A DNA stretch of 37,365 nt from Sporosarcina sp. (GCF_029257255.1 NZ_JARICI010000005.1:1-37365), one strand, 5' to 3'. Shown: positions 7,393 to 15,922, counted from the stretch's first letter. Translations and numbers: made by a program. The notes: generated from the sequence alone by a model not told the origin.

Positions 7393-8235
7393 TTATTCAG
7401 TTTCTAATACAATTTGTTCGGAAGTAATCGGATGTTCGAAAGCCACTTTTGACGCGACCAATTTATAAGGTCCTCTTGCAATTGTTTCGCTGCCGTAGAG
7501 TTGGTCACCGACAACCGGATGTCCCATATGCGAGAAGTGCACACGGATTTGGTGTGTGCGTCCAGTCTCCAGTTGCGCTTCCACTAAAGTACTGTTGGCA
7601 AGACGTTCCAATACTTTAAAATGCGTCACTGCAGACTGGCCGGAAGGGGATACTCTGCGGCGTGTCGCATGGTAGCGGTCCTTACCAATCGGCATATTAA
7701 TAGTGCCGCGTGGTTTTCTCAGTTGGCCTTCTACTTCAGCAGTATAGAATCGGTCGATTTTATTCTGCTCAAGCATCCGGTCTAGCATTGTCTTGGAAAT
7801 CGGGTGTTTGGCAATCAGCAGAATTCCTGCCGTGTGTTGATCGAGACGGTGGACGTGCTCTGCGTAAGTGCCGCCTTTAGAATCGATGTAACCCATCACT
7901 TCGTTCATCAGTGTGCCTGTGCCGGGCGAATGTTCAGGGTGAACAGAAACTCCGGCCGGTTTATTCACTGCCAACAAATGCTCATCTTCAAAGACGACAC
8001 GCAGTGAATGAAATGGTTCCGGTTTATAGGACGACTGCGCATCTGAAAAAGCGAAAGTCAGCTCTGTACCTTCAGGCAATGGTTCTTTCCATTCAACAGG
8101 AAGGCCTTCAGAGTCCGTCACGCTTTTATCCATACGCATTTGGTGAACCGTCTTTTTGCCGCCCTGCCACTGTTCGCGGAGCAGCTGTTCCACTGTTTCA
8201 CCGGGTTGTATCGTTGTGTAATGAAAACTTGTCAT
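7393..8235 (-). CDS. RluA-family RNA pseudouridine synthase
   Basis: 280 residues. The HVHRLDQHTAGILLIAKH motif holds the catalytic Asp at residue 132. LLAVNKPAGVSVHP (about 87-100) and ETGRTHQIRVHFSHMGHPVVGDQLYG near the C-terminus complete the RluA signature. The N-terminal 75 residues replace a clear S4 domain with a divergent S4-like segment. It isomerises uridine in rRNA or tRNA; the target base cannot be inferred. The ATG follows AAGGAG, 13 bases after the stop of the membrane thioredoxin gene, so it is probably the last gene of the bdbC operon. Confidence 0.93.
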   Translation of the reverse strand: MTSFHYTTIQPGETVEQLLREQWQGGKKTVHQMRMDKSVTDSEGLPVEWKEPLPEGTELTFAFSDAQSSYKPEPFHSLRVVFEDEHLLAVNKPAGVSVHPEHSPGTGTLMNEVMGYIDSKGGTYAEHVHRLDQHTAGILLIAKHPISKTMLDRMLEQNKIDRFYTAEVEGQLRKPRGTINMPIGKDRYHATRRRVSPSGQSAVTHFKVLERLANSTLVEAQLETGRTHQIRVHFSHMGHPVVGDQLYGSETIARGPYKLVASKVAFEHPITSEQIVLETE

Positions 8236-8248
8236 CTAGTCCGTCTCC

Positions 8249-8722
8249 TTAGTTCTTTTCAATTTCGTCGAAAAATGCTTTAATATTTTCATCGGGATGT
8301 CCGCCGCTCATTCTGAACTGTTCTTTGCCGTCTTTATAATGAACAAGAGTTGGCCATTGTTTGACGCCGTATTCAGCATTCAGCTGTTTACTGAATTCCA
8401 GCATATTGTATTGATAAATGTGAACCTTTTGATTGTCGGCGATCGGCATCAGTCTCGGCGTCATTTCCATACAGTGCGGACATTCCGGACTGAAATAATA
8501 AACAGTTGTTGGTTCACCGCTTTTTATTTGCTTGTCCAAAGCATCGGGAAGAATGATGTTTTGATAATTCTCGTTTTGTAATAAATCAATTGTCAGTTGG
8601 TCCAGCTTGTCAGTTCCATAAGGATTATCCGTTAATTTTGTTTCATTCGACTTGTTGTTTAACACGATGATCAAAATAAAGATCACCACAATAAATCCGC
8701 CAATGGCTAATAATTTTTTCAA
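8249..8722 (-). CDS. Membrane-anchored thioredoxin-like oxidoreductase (CPHC)
   Basis: 157 residues. An N-terminal hydrophobic helix (about 5-21) anchors the protein, followed by a thioredoxin fold outside the membrane. The redox motif C81-P-H-C84 sits in VYYFSPECPHCMEM and the cis-proline is at P124 (KQWPTLV). CPHC is the DsbA-type active site, which favours oxidation. The gene starts at TTG (8722) with AAGGAG upstream, 6 bases after the DsbB-like bdbC. The pairing suggests that BdbC re-oxidises this protein to form disulfides in exported proteins. It could be called a BdbA/BdbD functional analogue, but it is too short and distinct to name. Confidence 0.88.
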   Translation of the reverse strand: MKKLLAIGGFIVVIFILIIVLNNKSNETKLTDNPYGTDKLDQLTIDLLQNENYQNIILPDALDKQIKSGEPTTVYYFSPECPHCMEMTPRLMPIADNQKVHIYQYNMLEFSKQLNAEYGVKQWPTLVHYKDGKEQFRMSGGHPDENIKAFFDEIEKN

Positions 8723-8728
8723 TTGGTG

Positions 8729-9148
8729 TCACTCCTTTGTTTGTTTCCACATTACGAGACTTGCCGCAAAAATGAAAGTAAATGCTATGAAAGCCATAAA
8801 TGGAATCGTGATAAAGCCTAAATAATTTACAAATTGGCCAGTACAGGAACCCGTTCCACATGTGGGGGCACTCTCTTGCAGAAAGGTTAGCTTTTGAATT
8901 CCATAATGATAGAGGGAAATTCCGCCGCCTATCAATGAAAATGCAGCAGTCGTCATAGCAATACGGGCATTTTTTTGAATCAGTGCAATCAGCGCGATCA
9001 GTACGATCGGATACATGAATATACGCTGATACCAGCAGAGCGTGCATGGCTCATACCCTTTAATCTCTGAAAAATAGAGAGAGCCGAGAGTAGCGATTAA
9101 TGCCAGTGTCCAAATGAATAGGAGCAGATTCTCTTGTTTTTTTGCCAT
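8729..9148 (-). CDS. bdbC: Disulfide bond formation protein BdbC (DsbB family)
   Basis: 139 residues counted from the ATG at 9148, which follows AAAGGAG and gives the usual BdbC length; the in-frame TTG further upstream has no ribosome site. Four membrane helices are apparent. The first cysteine pair is in YEPCTLCWYQR (C35, C38), the hallmark quinone-side site, and the second is C97 and C102 in the extracytoplasmic loop. BdbC passes electrons from thiol oxidases to quinone. It sits immediately upstream of the CPHC thioredoxin gene. Confidence 0.93.
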   Translation of the reverse strand: MAKKQENLLLFIWTLALIATLGSLYFSEIKGYEPCTLCWYQRIFMYPIVLIALIALIQKNARIAMTTAAFSLIGGGISLYHYGIQKLTFLQESAPTCGTGSCTGQFVNYLGFITIPFMAFIAFTFIFAASLVMWKQTKE

Positions 9149-9183
9149 ATGTACTTCACTCCTTTCCTTTAACTCTGGCAATC

Positions 9184-9217
9184 ATGACAAAAGCCTTCCC
9201 GGGTAGCAGGAAAGCTT
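9184..9217 (-). terminator. Terminator of the CNNM/HlyC gene
   Basis: On the minus strand AAGCTTTCC pairs with GGGAAGGCTT (one G-T pair) and is followed by TTTTGTC. It lies directly after the stop at 9223 and separates that gene from bdbC. Confidence 0.6.
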
Positions 9218-9222
9218 CTCCA

Positions 9223-10563
9223 TTATAACGCAGTGCTGTCTTCGTCTTCTGCGTTTTCTTCTTCAGGCAGCTGTTTTTTTGCTTCCAAATAAAGAATGTG
9301 ATGGCCATCCACTTCTTTTACAGTAAATTCATAGCCTTGTTCAATAATCTTCTCACCTGGTATCGCTTCAAAACGCTGATCCATAAACCAGCCGCCGATT
9401 GTATCGATATCATCTTCCAAAATCTCGATGTCGAGTTCATGATTGACGTTTTCAATCAGCATTTTAGCGTCCAAGATATAATGGTCCGGACCTATTTTCT
9501 GTAGTTCGGGCAGTTCATCCAGATCGAATTCATCGCGGATTTCACCAACAATTTCCTCTAGAATATCTTCAATTGTTACAAGTCCCGATGTGCCGCCGTA
9601 TTCATCCAGCAAAACGGCCATATGGATTCGCTCACGTTGAATTTTTAACAGTAAATCTCCAATAGGCATCGTCTCAATTACTCGGATGATCGGTTGCATA
9701 TAGTTGACGACAGACTTGTCGCCGGTAGTTGGATCTTTAATATAAGCTGTTAACAGGTGTTTCATATTAATTAATCCGATGACGTGGTCTTTATCCCCGT
9801 CTATAATCGGATAGCGTGTATATTGCTCCACATCCATCAATTCAAACACGTCGGATAACGTCATGCTTTTGTCTACAGTCATCATTTCCGTACGGGGCAG
9901 CATGATTTCTTTTGCAAGCCGGTCGTCAAACTCGAAAATCCGGTTCACATATTTATATTCTGCTTGGTTAATTTCCCCGCTGCGCAAACTGTCTGACAGG
10001 ATGATACGTAGTTCTTCTTCAGTATGTGCAACTTCTAACTCAGATATGGATTTGAAGCCAAGTAATCGCGTAACCAGACGGGCAGATCCGTTCATCCCTT
10101 TGATAATCGGATACATCAGTCGGTAGAAAATATTCAAAGGCACTGACAGGGCAAGCGATAATTCCTCCGCTTTATGTAGTGCAATGGTTTTCGGTGCAAG
10201 CTCTCCTACAACAACATGGAGATAAGTGACGATCGCCAGAGCAATACCGAATGAAAGAATTGTCTCTACATTCGTTTCAAGTGCAAGCTTGTCAAAGATC
10301 GGCGCCAGCATTAATTTAACTGTGGGTTCGCCAAGCATACCAAGGCCAAGCGCGGAAATAGTGATTCCGAGCTGACAGGCAGACAGATATTCATCTAGGT
10401 TATCAGCAATCTTTTTTGAAAGTACCGCTCGTTTGTTTCCTTCGACGATCAGCTGATCGAGACGGGAAGAACGGACTTTCACGATGGCAAATTCACACGC
10501 GACAAAGAAAGCGGTGAGTGCGATCAAGGCAGCAAAAGCTGCCAATCGTATGGGAATGTCCAA
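9223..10563 (-). CDS. CNNM/HlyC (TlyC, CorC) family transporter
   Basis: 446 residues. A DUF21 membrane domain with several helices occupies about 1-190 (starting IRLAAFAALIALTAFFVACEFAIVKV). Two CBS domains follow (about 215-340; KEIMLPRTEMMTVD, YTRYPIIDGDKDHVIGLINM), then a CorC_HlyC domain (about 355-432). Members such as MpfA (YhdP) in B. subtilis export Mg2+. Which paralogue this is cannot be decided. The TTG start gives the expected N-terminus but has no good ribosome site close by; a strong AGGAGGTG lies 47 bases upstream, separated from it by an in-frame stop. Confidence 0.9.
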   Translation of the reverse strand: MDIPIRLAAFAALIALTAFFVACEFAIVKVRSSRLDQLIVEGNKRAVLSKKIADNLDEYLSACQLGITISALGLGMLGEPTVKLMLAPIFDKLALETNVETILSFGIALAIVTYLHVVVGELAPKTIALHKAEELSLALSVPLNIFYRLMYPIIKGMNGSARLVTRLLGFKSISELEVAHTEEELRIILSDSLRSGEINQAEYKYVNRIFEFDDRLAKEIMLPRTEMMTVDKSMTLSDVFELMDVEQYTRYPIIDGDKDHVIGLINMKHLLTAYIKDPTTGDKSVVNYMQPIIRVIETMPIGDLLLKIQRERIHMAVLLDEYGGTSGLVTIEDILEEIVGEIRDEFDLDELPELQKIGPDHYILDAKMLIENVNHELDIEILEDDIDTIGGWFMDQRFEAIPGEKIIEQGYEFTVKEVDGHHILYLEAKKQLPEEENAEDEDSTAL

Positions 10564-10934
10564 ATAATAGCTCTATGCTTATTCCAAATGAGGAAAAAGT
10601 ATAAAGCGTACACCTCCTGTAATGTAAAGTTAGTTATCTTTTATAATAATTTATTTATCGAGAAAACACAATTCCTGGTACTTATAAATATAGAAAATAT
10701 GTGGATTGTGTATACATCATAAGAAGTTCAGTAGTTTGAATAAGATAATTTGGTAAGTAGTAGGATACCGTTACCCTGCGTTTCAGACGGACGCGGAGGG
10801 CCCGCGGTGAGCCGACTTTATAATACTTACTGAGAGCAGTCTAAGTATCACTATTTACTCTATTGGGATTGAAGCGTAAATCCCTTCTACAAACTAAGTG
10901 AAGTGAATCTTATTTGAACTCGAATTCAATGCTT
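10564..10934. other. Intergenic region with a dispersed-repeat fragment, no gene seen
   Basis: A 400-base non-coding stretch. Next to the HlyC gene is an unattached AGGAGGTG (minus strand, 10611-10618). The middle is A/T-rich with no convincing ORF. A GC-rich island at 10770-10815 is a fragment of the repeat seen again at 28855 (listed separately). I see no RNA gene. Confidence 0.5.
10770..10815 (+). repeat. Fragment of dispersed intergenic repeat (copy A)
   Basis: GCGTTTCAGACGGACGCG, GGCCCGCGGTGAGCC and flanks match the left part of the longer copy at 28855 (TTCCAGGCGGACGCG ... GACCCGCGGTGAGCC). The shared core is GGACGCG-n-CCCGCGGTGAGCC. GC content is far above that of the neighbouring spacer. 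Confidence 0.7.
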
Positions 10935-10935
10935 C

Positions 10936-10972
10936 TAAAAAAACAAAAGAACCTCCTAAAAAGGAAGGTTCT
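10936..10972 (-). terminator. Terminator of the 50-residue charged protein gene
   Basis: On the minus strand AGAACCTTCC pairs with GGAGGTTCT across a T-rich loop. TTTGTTTTTTT follows, starting 5 bases after the stop at 10978. Confidence 0.85.
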
Positions 10973-10977
10973 GATGG

Positions 10978-11130
10978 TTATTCGCCGTAGCGAGGCTGGG
11001 TTTCTTTGAAGGCATTTTGTTCATTGGGGATACGGCTTACGTCTTCGAAAACATTTTCAGTTTTCTGGGACTGCTTACGCAGACGTTCTTTCTCCAGCTG
11101 CTGTTTGCCATCGGATTTCTCTTTGCCCAT
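10978..11130 (-). CDS. Small highly charged protein, 50 residues
   Basis: Start at the ATG at 11130 because GGAGGTG sits 5 bases upstream; longer in-frame ORF has no site. The product begins MGKEKSDGKQQLEKERLRK and is almost wholly hydrophilic, with no hydrophobic core, so it is probably disordered or helical. It resembles the many short, Lys/Glu/Gln-rich spore-former proteins of unknown role, but I cannot name the family. It has its own terminator and ribosome site, which makes it a real gene. Confidence 0.7.
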   Translation of the reverse strand: MGKEKSDGKQQLEKERLRKQSQKTENVFEDVSRIPNEQNAFKETQPRYGE

Positions 11131-11174
11131 AACAGCACCTCCTCTAATACAAGGATGGCCGATTATGAGAGAAA

Positions 11175-11378
11175 TCATTCATATACATGATAGGTCATCA
11201 AGTCGTGAACCATTTTCAAAACTTCGGTTTCATTCGGCGGTGTGCCGTTTGTCCAATTGACTGATCCGTCCTTATGGTAATCACCTGAGTACTGTTGGTT
11301 TTGATAGTAAAATGAAATGGTCCAGCCCGGAAGATCCGTTCCTTCAAACATTTTTTTGTGACTAAAATGCTGCAGCAT
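11175..11378 (-). CDS. yheE: YheE-family protein (DUF5342)
   Basis: 67 residues from the ATG at 11378, 9 bases after GGAG; an ATG at 11387 directly abuts that site and is less likely. The sequence HKKMFEGTDLPGWTISFYYQ, then YSGDYHKDGSVNW and a C-terminal VHDLMTYHVYE, fits the short YheE proteins of Bacillus (PGWxFSFYY, LMxFHVY). Function is unknown. Location near yheB and yheA agrees with the B. subtilis yhe order. Confidence 0.75.
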   Translation of the reverse strand: MLQHFSHKKMFEGTDLPGWTISFYYQNQQYSGDYHKDGSVNWTNGTPPNETEVLKMVHDLMTYHVYE

Positions 11379-11457
11379 ATGTAGCATCTCCTTTTAATTT
11401 AGTGATATCCTGACCATTCTTTTCATAAAATGAGCAAAAGAGCGAAAGGATGAGTGT

Positions 11458-11847
11458 GTGTTTGTTACGCAATTACGAAACGCCATCGAAGACGAGTATA
11501 AATCGTACTTTTATTATAAGTCGATGTATCAGCTAACCAACGATCCGCTGTGGCAGGAGTTTATCCGTCATGCCTATGAAGATGAGAAGAGCCATTATGA
11601 AATGTTTCAGCAGCTTCATTATATGATGACAGGAAACTTCGTACCGAATCCGAAAAAAATGGCGCCGTGCACTAACTTAAAAGAATGTGCGAAAAATGCG
11701 CTGGTTGATGAATTGGAAGCTGTGGAAGTATATAAAGAAATGCTTTTAAAAGCGCCGTTTGATGCGGCACATGATCCACTTTTCATTGCCATGAATGATG
11801 AGATGGAGCATGCGATTCGAATGTCTACCATCTTTAATGGAACATAA
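11458..11847 (+). CDS. Ferritin-like four-helix protein
   Basis: 129 residues. Two ExxH motifs lie in helices: E43-K-S-H46 (EDEKSHYEMF) and E115-M-E-H118 (NDEMEHAIR). With E13 (EDEYKSYFYY) and E87/E90 (DELEAVEVYKEML) they form the ligand set of a di-iron ferritin-like site. There is no rubredoxin tail, so it is not a full rubrerythrin. Two cysteines (C71, C77) lie in the loop between the helix pairs. A role in iron or peroxide handling is plausible but inferred. It starts with GTG after AAGGA, divergent from yheE. Confidence 0.8.
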   Translation: MFVTQLRNAIEDEYKSYFYYKSMYQLTNDPLWQEFIRHAYEDEKSHYEMFQQLHYMMTGNFVPNPKKMAPCTNLKECAKNALVDELEAVEVYKEMLLKAPFDAAHDPLFIAMNDEMEHAIRMSTIFNGT

Positions 11848-11851
11848 TGAA

Positions 11852-12631
11852 TCAGAGGCCAAAATCATAGGTCTGTAAATACTTCGCACTTAGCAGCATG
11901 CGGGCGCCGTACCAGAACATTTCGCCGTCAATCAGCTGAATCGATGTATCCGGCAGCATTTCCTGGAATTGCAATTGCTGTTTTTCTTTGAACGGATACG
12001 GTTCTGAAGCTAATAAAACGAGATCTAGCTTAGCTTCTTTAAATTGTTCTTCCGTCAAAGCAGGGTAGCGGTCAGCCGATTCAGCAAACGGTGTGATGAA
12101 CCCAATTCGCTGAAGAAGCGTATTGATGTACGTATCCTTGCCTGCCACCATATAGGGCTTTTTCCAAATCACATACGCAACACGTGCAGCAGGCAGTGCA
12201 GGCAGCTCTGCAAAAGCTTGTTTGATATCTGCAGCCAATGAATCGGCCTGCTGTTGACGGTCTGTCAGAGTACCCATGTCTGTAATCATCCGAAACGCAT
12301 CATCGATTGTCTGGACTTCGGCTACATAGACTGGATAAAATTCTGAAAGTATCTCCACCATTTCACGCGTGTTTTCTTCTTTCTCCATAATAATTACATC
12401 TGGTTTGGCAGCGTGAATTTTCTCCAGATCCAAATCTTTTGTGCCAGCGACTGCAGGAATTTTCTTTGCAACCTCCGGATAGATGCAATACCTTGTCCGG
12501 CCAACAATTTCATCTTCCAGTCCGATTGCGAATAAAGTTTCTGTAATGCCGGGGCATAATGTAACGATCCGCTTTGGTGGAAACTCATACGTCAGTGTTC
12601 TTCCCAAATGATCGGTAACTTCTTTTTTCAT
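11852..12631 (-). CDS. Helical-backbone metal receptor / BtuF-like binding protein without signal peptide
   Basis: Start at the ATG at 12631, after AGGAGG (11-base gap), giving 259 residues beginning MKKEVTDHLGRTLTYEFPPK. The COG0614 pattern is clear: PKRIVTLCPGITETLFAIG, then DEIVGRTRYCIYP, AGTKDLDLEKIHAAKPDVII, and a long backbone helix. Known relatives bind cobalamin, haem or siderophores for an ABC importer. This one has neither signal peptide nor lipobox, and no permease or ATPase gene is adjacent, so it is probably cytoplasmic and its ligand is unknown. It converges on the ferritin-like gene with only 4 bases between stops. Confidence 0.82.
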   Translation of the reverse strand: MKKEVTDHLGRTLTYEFPPKRIVTLCPGITETLFAIGLEDEIVGRTRYCIYPEVAKKIPAVAGTKDLDLEKIHAAKPDVIIMEKEENTREMVEILSEFYPVYVAEVQTIDDAFRMITDMGTLTDRQQQADSLAADIKQAFAELPALPAARVAYVIWKKPYMVAGKDTYINTLLQRIGFITPFAESADRYPALTEEQFKEAKLDLVLLASEPYPFKEKQQLQFQEMLPDTSIQLIDGEMFWYGARMLLSAKYLQTYDFGL

Positions 12632-12759
12632 GGATTTGTTGACCTCCTGAATTTTATAAGAAAGCTGAAATGACGCTACTTGCAACGTACCTGAATCAAA
12701 CTAAATTGTAAAGTCAAAAATCCCCGCCTCGATTTTCTTTTCATTCAGCTGGTTTTTGT

Positions 12760-12765
12760 TATAAT
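12760..12765 (+). promoter_or_regulatory. Extended -10 promoter of yheBA
   Basis: TTGTTATAAT carries a TATAAT with TG one base upstream, 25 bases before the yheB start. The -35 region is weak. Confidence 0.5.
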
Positions 12766-12789
12766 TGGACGAAGACCAAGTGGAATAAG

Positions 12790-13947
12790 GTGAAAAGATT
12801 GACAATAGTGCTAACTATTTTGTTCATGGCGTTCATTGGAGCGTTGATTGGAGGGGTAACGAACCACCTTGCGATCAAGATGCTTTTCAGGCCGCATGAA
12901 CCGAAATTTATTGGGAAAACGCGCTTGCCGTTTACGCCGGGCTTAATTCCGAAACGCCGCAGTGAGCTTGCGACGCAGCTGGGTAAGACGGTAACGAATT
13001 ATTTGCTGACGCCTGATCTTTTTAGGAGAAAGCTGATGACACCTGTCATGGAAGAACGTGTGGAGAAGTTTGTTCAGGATAGAATGAACAAGTACATCTT
13101 GCAGTCGGACAAGACATTGAATGATTGGCTAAACCTTGCGGGAGCATCAGAACTTCCCGAACAAGTGGAAGGAAAATTGCTTACATTAATTGATCGTCAG
13201 TTACTTGACATGAAAACAAAAGTGACAACTGGTACAGTGGCTGAAGTGGTTCCATTGCGCTGGCAACAGCAAGTGGAGGAAAGAATACCGCATGCTTCGA
13301 ATTTCTTGTTGCAACGCGCAGAAAAGTTTATTAATTCTGATGAAGGCAAAGACACCTTCCAAAAGCTGATTGACGATTTCCTGAATTCGAAAGGTACATT
13401 AGGCGGTATGCTGAATATGTTCTTCAACGATTCGGATTCGCTAGTCGGTAAGATCCAGCGGGAAGCACTGCGCTTTACAGGAGCACCGGGAACGAAGGAA
13501 TTGCTCGATAAGCTGATCTGGAAAGAGTGGCGTAATATTCAACAACAGCCGATGGAAAAGTTGACGGCAGAGTTCGACTTTGACAGCGTTTTTAATTCGG
13601 TGAGGAAGTACGCGGTCGATCAATTGGCACTGAGAGAACGGCTTGACTACAGTTTAGAACATTATTGGCCGACTGGTGCTGAATGGACTGCGGATAATGT
13701 AACACCGCAGATTGTAAAGTTTGTCTTCGGGCAGGCAGAGCTTCAGCTGGAGCAGTCGTTACAAAAATTAAAGCTCGATGAAATGGTGAAAGAACAGGTT
13801 GATACATTCCCAGTAGCTGTTCTGGAGGATTTAGTACTCGGTATATCACGCAGAGAGTTTAAGATGATTACGGTTCTTGGCGCAGTACTTGGCGGCGCGA
13901 TCGGTATCATACAAGGGATTATTGCTTTAACATTAAATGGACTTTAG
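12790..13947 (+). CDS. yheB: YheB, DUF445 membrane protein
   Basis: 385 residues. The N-terminal helix is followed by IGALIGGVTNHLAIKMLFRPHEP and FTPGLIPKRRSELATQLGK, the DUF445 signature. The C-terminus ends in a second hydrophobic segment (VLGAVLGGAIGIIQGIIALT), so both ends are membrane-embedded with a long helical middle. Function is unknown; B. subtilis YheB has the same layout. A GTG start at 12790 is used; a TTG at 12799 with AAGGTG upstream is also possible. It is followed 11 bases later by yheA. Confidence 0.9.
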   Translation: MKRLTIVLTILFMAFIGALIGGVTNHLAIKMLFRPHEPKFIGKTRLPFTPGLIPKRRSELATQLGKTVTNYLLTPDLFRRKLMTPVMEERVEKFVQDRMNKYILQSDKTLNDWLNLAGASELPEQVEGKLLTLIDRQLLDMKTKVTTGTVAEVVPLRWQQQVEERIPHASNFLLQRAEKFINSDEGKDTFQKLIDDFLNSKGTLGGMLNMFFNDSDSLVGKIQREALRFTGAPGTKELLDKLIWKEWRNIQQQPMEKLTAEFDFDSVFNSVRKYAVDQLALRERLDYSLEHYWPTGAEWTADNVTPQIVKFVFGQAELQLEQSLQKLKLDEMVKEQVDTFPVAVLEDLVLGISRREFKMITVLGAVLGGAIGIIQGIIALTLNGL

Positions 13948-13958
13948 GAGGAATTTAC

Positions 13959-14309
13959 ATGACTATTAATATTTATGATGATATGAACAAATTGGAATCT
14001 ACCTTACGCAAGACAGATCAGTACTTAGCGGTGAAAACGGCTATGGAAGACGTCAAGGGTGATGAAGAAGCGCGTGTGCTTTTTGAAAGTTTCCGTGAAA
14101 TTCAAATGAATTTGCAGCAGAAGCAAATGGCCGGCGAGGAAATCCCAGGTGAAGAACTCGAGCATGCACAGAAGACTGCGCAATTAGCTCAGGAAAATCC
14201 GTTGATCATGGCGATGCTGACTGCAGAAATGAAGCTTAGCGAATTAATTGAAGAAGTAAACCGTGTCGTATTGAAGCCTGTGCAAGACCTTTATGAAAGC
14301 TTCAATTAA
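13959..14309 (+). CDS. yheA: YheA, YlbF/YmcA-family protein (UPF0342)
   Basis: 116 residues, all helical: YDDMNKLESTLRKTDQYLAVKTAMEDV, then a DEEARVLFESFREIQMNLQQKQM segment, and ENPLIMAMLTAEMKLSELIEEVNR. This is the UPF0342/YlbF fold, shared with YlbF and YmcA, which guide RNase Y in B. subtilis. YheA itself has no settled function. A strong AGGAGG precedes the ATG, and the gene is co-transcribed with yheB. Confidence 0.92.
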   Translation: MTINIYDDMNKLESTLRKTDQYLAVKTAMEDVKGDEEARVLFESFREIQMNLQQKQMAGEEIPGEELEHAQKTAQLAQENPLIMAMLTAEMKLSELIEEVNRVVLKPVQDLYESFN

Positions 14310-14320
14310 TAGTATAATTG

Positions 14321-14344
14321 AAACCGGCCCAGGCCGGTTTTTTT
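14321..14344 (+). terminator. Terminator after yheA
   Basis: AAACCGGCC and GGCCGGTTT form a perfect 9-bp stem with a 2-base loop, followed by TTTT. Confidence 0.9.
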
Positions 14345-14370
14345 CAATCGATGGAGAGTAGGAGAGAACG

Positions 14371-15882
14371 ATGCAGCAACTAAATGTATTTGAGCAGTTC
14401 CCGCAAGACTGGATCCGGATGTTTACCCATCTGGCCAATTTATTTTTTGAGCAATCAAAAGTAGGGACTGAAACGGTAGATGACGCCACTATTGACATAC
14501 GATTTTCTGAACAAATGAACGGCTCTTCTCCAAGTGTTTTAGCGGAACTTCAATGGAAGGGCCGGCAATATACTTCGGAGTTTGCTGAAGCATTTTCAGA
14601 GACAGATGAAAAAGAACAAGTGCGCCAGAAAAAAAGAATGTATTCACATGTTCTGCTGGATGTTTTAGAACAAGCAACTGGTATGGAACAGGAATGGGGA
14701 ATACTAACTGGAATTCGGCCGACTAAGCTCTATCATATGTATAAACAGGATGGTTATACGACTGAAGAAGCAAAGCAATTATTGCAGCAGCGCCACCGGG
14801 TATCTGTACGAAAGAGTGAATTGATCGCACAGATTGCAGACATTCAGTTGAATGCACTGCCTGACCTTTATTCGCTGAAGCAAGAAGTTAGTATCTACAT
14901 TGGAATTCCGTTCTGTCCGACGAAATGCGCGTACTGTACATTCCCGGCCTATGCCATTCACCGCAAAAACGGCCGTGTAGAAAACTTTCTAGACGGTTTG
15001 CATGAAGAAATGCGGGCTATCGGAAGCTGGCTAAAAGAGCGTGATATCCGTATAACGACAATTTATTTCGGCGGCGGTACACCGACTTCGATTGAAGCGG
15101 ATGAAATGGATGCACTCTATCAGACAATGGTAGATTCTTTCCCATACATGGAGCATGTGCGTGAAGTGACGGTGGAAGCGGGACGTCCTGACACGATTAC
15201 CGTACCGAAGCTGGAAGTGCTGAAAAAATGGGGCATCGACCGAATTAGCGTCAATCCGCAATCTTATACGGATGAAACACTGAAAGCAATCGGGCGCCAC
15301 CACAGCGTGCAGGAAACGATCGACAAGTATTGGCTGTCTCGTGAGCAGGGCATGCGCAACATCAACATGGACCTGATTATCGGCTTGCCAAATGAAGGGC
15401 TGGATGAATTTGAGCATTCATTGGCTGAGACGGAAAAGATGCAGCCTGAATCGCTGACGATTCATACACTGTCGTTCAAACGGGCTTCCGAAATGACGCG
15501 TAATAAAGACAAGTATCAAGTGGCGGACCGTGAAACTGTTGGCAAAATGATGAAACGCGGTGAGGAATGGGCAGAAACGAACGGCTATATTCCTTATTAT
15601 CTGTACCGTCAGAAAAATATTCTGGGCAATCTTGAAAATGTCGGCTATTCACACCCTGGAGAAGAGAGTCTGTATAATATCTTGATCATGGAAGAGGCGC
15701 AGACGATTATCGGATTAGGCTGCGGAGCTTCTAGCAAGTTCATGGACCCCGAAACAGGCAAGCTGACACAGTTCCATAATCCTAAGGAACCTGCTGCTTA
15801 TATTCTTGGTTTTGAAGAATCAATCGATAAAAAAATAGCGTATCTGGAGGAACTATTTCCTTCAGTTCACTCAATAGATTAA
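14371..15882 (+). CDS. hemZ: Oxygen-independent coproporphyrinogen III oxidase-like HemZ (radical SAM)
   Basis: 503 residues. The radical SAM motif C182-x3-C186-x2-C189 is in IGIPFCPTKCAYCTFPAY. FGGGTPTSIEADEMD and DRISVNPQSYTDETLKAIGRHH follow, as in coproporphyrinogen dehydrogenases. The roughly 170-residue N-terminal extension, with WGILTGIRPTKLYH, separates HemZ from HemN/HemW. The B. subtilis protein is implicated in anaerobic haem synthesis, although members of this group vary in activity. Its own ribosome site (GGAGAG) and flanking terminators suggest a single-gene transcript. Confidence 0.93.
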   Translation: MQQLNVFEQFPQDWIRMFTHLANLFFEQSKVGTETVDDATIDIRFSEQMNGSSPSVLAELQWKGRQYTSEFAEAFSETDEKEQVRQKKRMYSHVLLDVLEQATGMEQEWGILTGIRPTKLYHMYKQDGYTTEEAKQLLQQRHRVSVRKSELIAQIADIQLNALPDLYSLKQEVSIYIGIPFCPTKCAYCTFPAYAIHRKNGRVENFLDGLHEEMRAIGSWLKERDIRITTIYFGGGTPTSIEADEMDALYQTMVDSFPYMEHVREVTVEAGRPDTITVPKLEVLKKWGIDRISVNPQSYTDETLKAIGRHHSVQETIDKYWLSREQGMRNINMDLIIGLPNEGLDEFEHSLAETEKMQPESLTIHTLSFKRASEMTRNKDKYQVADRETVGKMMKRGEEWAETNGYIPYYLYRQKNILGNLENVGYSHPGEESLYNILIMEEAQTIIGLGCGASSKFMDPETGKLTQFHNPKEPAAYILGFEESIDKKIAYLEELFPSVHSID

Positions 15883-15884
15883 TG

Positions 15885-15922
15885 AAAAATCCCCAGTCAT
15901 TGCGGTGATTGGGAATTTTTTT
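15885..15922 (+). terminator. Terminator after hemZ
   Basis: AAAAATCCCCAGTCA pairs imperfectly (G-T pairs) with GGTGATTGGGAATTTTT, which ends in a T-run. Confidence 0.75.

Noticed and set aside
11378..11387. ATG at 11387 as yheE start
   Set aside because: It touches the AAGGAG site; the next in-frame ATG (11378) has a normal 9-base spacing.
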